A stretch of 64,000 nt of DNA from NCBI GenBank assembly GCA_027574665.1, contig CM050653.1, forward strand, positions 43,970,118-44,034,117, read 5' to 3'. Source of the stretch: Rhynochetos jubatus. Lineage: Eukaryota > Chordata > Aves > Eurypygiformes > Rhynochetidae. Position 1 is the stretch's first letter; every line of letters starts with the position of its first letter. The notes below the pieces were generated by a model. That model saw only the letters and a list, made by a program, of their open reading frames with translations. It was not told where the DNA came from and ran no database searches. A program made the translations under genes and the position numbers. Shown here piece by piece: positions 61,470-64,000 of the stretch.

Positions 61470-62379
61470 CTGAGACAGAGGTGCCCCAAACAAATTAGGA
61501 GAGGCAAAGGAGTACTCTCCCATCATACCCCAGGCAAGCAAGGCCCCTAAAAGAGCTTCTAGGTCAACATCCCTTCAGAAGAGAGGGTTTTTCTATAGAG
61601 GAAGATTCTCCACTGACTCCTCTAGAAATCTCAAGTCCTGTCGTGTTTTTGCAGTACGATATAGCTATAGTAGATCAAATAGTCTAGTTTCTATATTGTG
61701 CCACTAGATAAATATACACCTACAGTACACAAAGAGCTGGGAAGATTAAACTGCCGTATTACAGATTGACAAACAAAGACAAACATAAGTTTCCATGCAA
61801 AATTCATCGATTCCAGTAACAAATTCTATGGTGCATCATCTGCATCAGCCATTTCTCAGTCAGCTATTATAAAAGTACAAATTTAGATCAGCTTGAAACA
61901 CCTGCACTTGAAACTCTGTCTCATCAGCAAGCTGATAACATAAGAGGAAAAGAGTCTTTCGTGTTAACAAACAATGTAATGGAACTGATACAAAGTGTGG
62001 CTATTGTCCTTTCAAGTTGCTTTGAGAACATCTACATAAATTAAATGCTCCTTTTTTCATTATCAAATCTCTGAGGTTATGATGTGCTGTATTTTATTAG
62101 TTCACCAGTCTCATTCAAATAGTAGCTATCTAACACCATCCTTGCAATTAGTACCTTATGTACATTCTTGAACCAAATTCCTCCTCTGGGATTTAAAGAA
62201 AACCCAGGGTCTCATTTGAGTCTCTCTTGTAATTCAGCTACATGCTACACTTTTACAGCTATGCAAATTAGCTTCAAGGAAAACTGTGATGTAGAGCAAA
62301 GGAAGAGATCTGAAAATTAAAATCCTGTAGGAGAGAAAATATTTAAAATTTCCTTTACATTTTTTCTTTTGTTTAGCTA

Positions 62380-62720
62380 ATCCCTAAAGGCATTAGGGCA
62401 GCATGTTCCATCTTGAAAGTCCCTGTAGAATCATGTACTATTGAGCATAACTACAAATGTGATGCTTTGAGCAGCCAGATAATGGTTTTTAATTGGCTCA
62501 TCATTGCAGCTTCAGCCCAAAAGCACAAAAATGAATTTAGAACCAATATTAACAGGTGATAATTAAATTATGGGGTCTGCATGCTTAATATATTGGAATA
62601 AGGCAGATGAGGCAACTAACACCATTAACTTTAATAATGGAAATCAGTATCTACCTTAAGCAGTATTTTATAGCACATTAGCAATGGTTGATTAGTGTTA
62701 AATCATAAAGTAAATTTTGT
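62380..62720. promoter_or_regulatory. possible conserved non-coding element
   Basis: Repeat-free stretch with ATAATGGTTTTTAATTGGCT, AACAGGTGATAATTAAATTA, GGCAGATGAGGCAACTAAC and TTAACTTTAATAATGG, giving E-box (CAGGTG, CAGATG) and homeodomain (TAATTG, TAATTA) sites close together. It reads like a developmental enhancer and, of the four candidates in this window, is the one I would align first. Inference only. Confidence 0.3.
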
Positions 62721-62897
62721 TTTCTTACTAAAGCTTTTTTTCACTTATCCTCCTCTGTTTAGTGCGCACACTAAACTAAGGACGCCTATTTAAACCATTG
62801 GGCAAATGAGCAAAAAACACAAATAAACCATCTAATTAATTCATTGTGATGACTTCAGTAATTTGTTACTTGAACAAGTATTTACTACCCTACCCTA

Positions 62898-62923
62898 CTA
62901 CGTATGATTTAAATCATACGTAG
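62898..62923. repeat. perfect 26-bp palindrome
   Basis: The half-site CTACGTATGATTT (62898-62910) is followed with no spacer by its exact reverse complement (62911-62923). The flanking bases do not continue the symmetry. It contains two TACGTA hexamers and an ATTTAAAT centre. It could be a dimeric protein site, a cruciform-prone sequence or the remains of a terminal-inverted-repeat element. Confidence 0.97.
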
Positions 62924-63129
62924 ATAGAACAATGAGTACAGTGGGAAACTGCTTAGAATCAAATAGTTTTAGTAAAAGTATTCATCATTAAGTCAGCGAG
63001 GTCCATAACCCAGGTTTCCCATTCTCCCTTGGTAAAGCAGTACTATGTGGGTGCACCGACATGTACAGATTAACCCTTCACTTACTCACAGTAACAGACC
63101 CAAACTTTAATGATGTCTCAGCATCACCT

Positions 63130-63800
63130 GAAGTCAAGAAAAGAAAGTGTTATTTTCTCTTTCTTTCATGTTTTCTTTTCTATGCCTTTACACCTGAGGA
63201 AAGAGGCAGGATTTGAATTTTCCTGTCTTCTTTAGACGGGCACTTCACTATATGTCTTTTTCTCAACCTCTTCTCCCTTCAATTTACTTTATCTAATGCA
63301 TCACTATCTCCTCAATCTTGCAAAAGTCGTTATCATCACCTATTCTGAATCTCCCATGACTGCTGTCTCCAAATTAAAGCTTTCATTCTGCTTGCCTTTC
63401 TGCTGCTACCTACACTCTTTTGTCTTTTCTGCAGTCTGTCCTGTCAACTTGTTCTTTCCCTTTACATTGGAGTGCTAGGGTACACTTTCCTACTTCTATG
63501 TCTGTCTCTTCAGCTTAAGATCAGCTTCCCCTACTTCCACTCCTAGTTATAGAGTGTGAGCTATCAAGTGCTTTAGGAAACTTATTTTTTTCTGTGAGAC
63601 TTCTCTCTGTTTGTGAAGTCTCTCATTTCCTCTTCTCTCCTCCTGCTTGAGCTTAGTTTTGATCAGCACTTCTACTGTCCATGCTATTGAGGATTTTCTA
63701 TGTTCAGCCTCCATCTGAAATAACCTTCTTCAAAAGCTAGCCATTCATTCTCTGTTACTGTCTTTTCCAGCCTTTTAACTTTTTCTAACATCTTTCATCT
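63130..63800. other. pyrimidine-rich strand-asymmetric region
   Basis: The plus strand is unusually rich in C and T for about 670 bases (CTCTTTCTTTCATGTTTTCT near 63157, TCCTCTTCTCTCCTCCTGCT near 63628). No tandem unit is visible. The longest open frame is 60 codons. Possible causes are an old minus-strand retroelement, transcription-linked strand bias or simple drift. Confidence 0.4.
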
Positions 63801-64000
63801 AGATGGACATATACGAATTCCCTTCCTCCCTATAAAAAACAACGTAAAAATGGTCCATGAATCCACAGAGCGAAGCAGCCATAAAGTTACTACAAAGCTA
63901 CCCATTCCCACTAGTAGATCCAGGAACACACATAAATTAAGCTATGGAGGAGAAATATGGAGGTGTAACCACTTGTTTAGGCAGCTCTGTATGAATTCAG

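Larger units (their letters stand above)
58196..64000. other. AT-rich unique sequence, no confirmed gene
   Basis: Holds a perfect tandem duplication (59644-59677), a 104-codon plus-strand chance frame (59828-60142), a possible exon (61218-61469), an enhancer-like stretch (62380-62720), a palindrome (62898-62923) and a pyrimidine-rich end (63130-63800), all listed on their own. The rest is featureless. Confidence 0.6.

Noticed and set aside
1-64000. tRNA, rRNA, snRNA genes or CRISPR arrays
   Set aside because: A read-through of both strands showed no tRNA cloverleaf arms, no U-RNA starts and no regularly spaced identical repeats. A covariance-model scan (tRNAscan-SE, Infernal) would be decisive.

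Overview
This window reads as nuclear DNA of a bird. It contains no gene that I can support. The case for a bird is the repeat content: a chicken-repeat-1 (CR1) LINE tail ending in the ATTCTATG-type 3' motif (about 8319-9295), a second short CR1 tail in the opposite orientation (46893-46966), two much older CR1 copies (about 40565-41580 and 57331-58195), and two endogenous-retrovirus LTRs of families I associate with neognath birds (about 20370-21109 and 42520-43055). The background is AT-rich and CpG-poor. Open frames are short (none above 158 codons), overlap on both strands and match no protein I recognise, so the stretch is a gene desert or the inside of a very large intron. No bacterial-style operon, CRISPR array, tRNA or rRNA was seen.

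Layout. 1-8318 is unique AT-rich sequence with no gene and one weak ancient-repeat fragment. 8319-9295 is a 5'-truncated CR1 carrying the C-terminal part of a dead reverse transcriptase. 9296-20369 is mostly unique, with ancient short repeats (9541, 13795), a MIR-like SINE (14955-15105), small microsatellites, a small CpG-denser patch (10840-10975) and a GC-richer block (17220-17720). 20370-21109 is an LTR with an internal degenerate minisatellite. 21110-40564 is long AT-rich sequence with an ancient SINE scrap (25007-25075), a GC-richer block (27560-27860), several stretches that look like conserved non-coding elements, and one copy of an ancient dispersed repeat (35851-35935). 40565-41580 is an old CR1, followed by the second LTR (42520-43055), the second copy of the ancient repeat (44221-44310) and the minus-strand CR1 scrap (46893-46966). 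47015-57330 is unique sequence with small tandem duplications. 57331-58195 is an old CR1 whose internal A-run has grown to 20 bases. 58196-64000 is unique sequence with an enhancer-like stretch (62380-62720), a perfect 26-bp palindrome (62898-62923) and a pyrimidine-rich terminal region.

Nothing here works together as a pathway. What can be learned is the history of repeat insertion and, if alignments confirm them, candidate regulatory elements. I did not find a new biological system. The most checkable oddities are the perfect palindrome near 62.9 kb, the related LTR pair, the mutated catalytic motifs in the CR1 copies, and one possible phase-symmetric exon at 61218-61469 on the minus strand. 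Repeat identities rest on my memory of consensus sequences, not on a database search.
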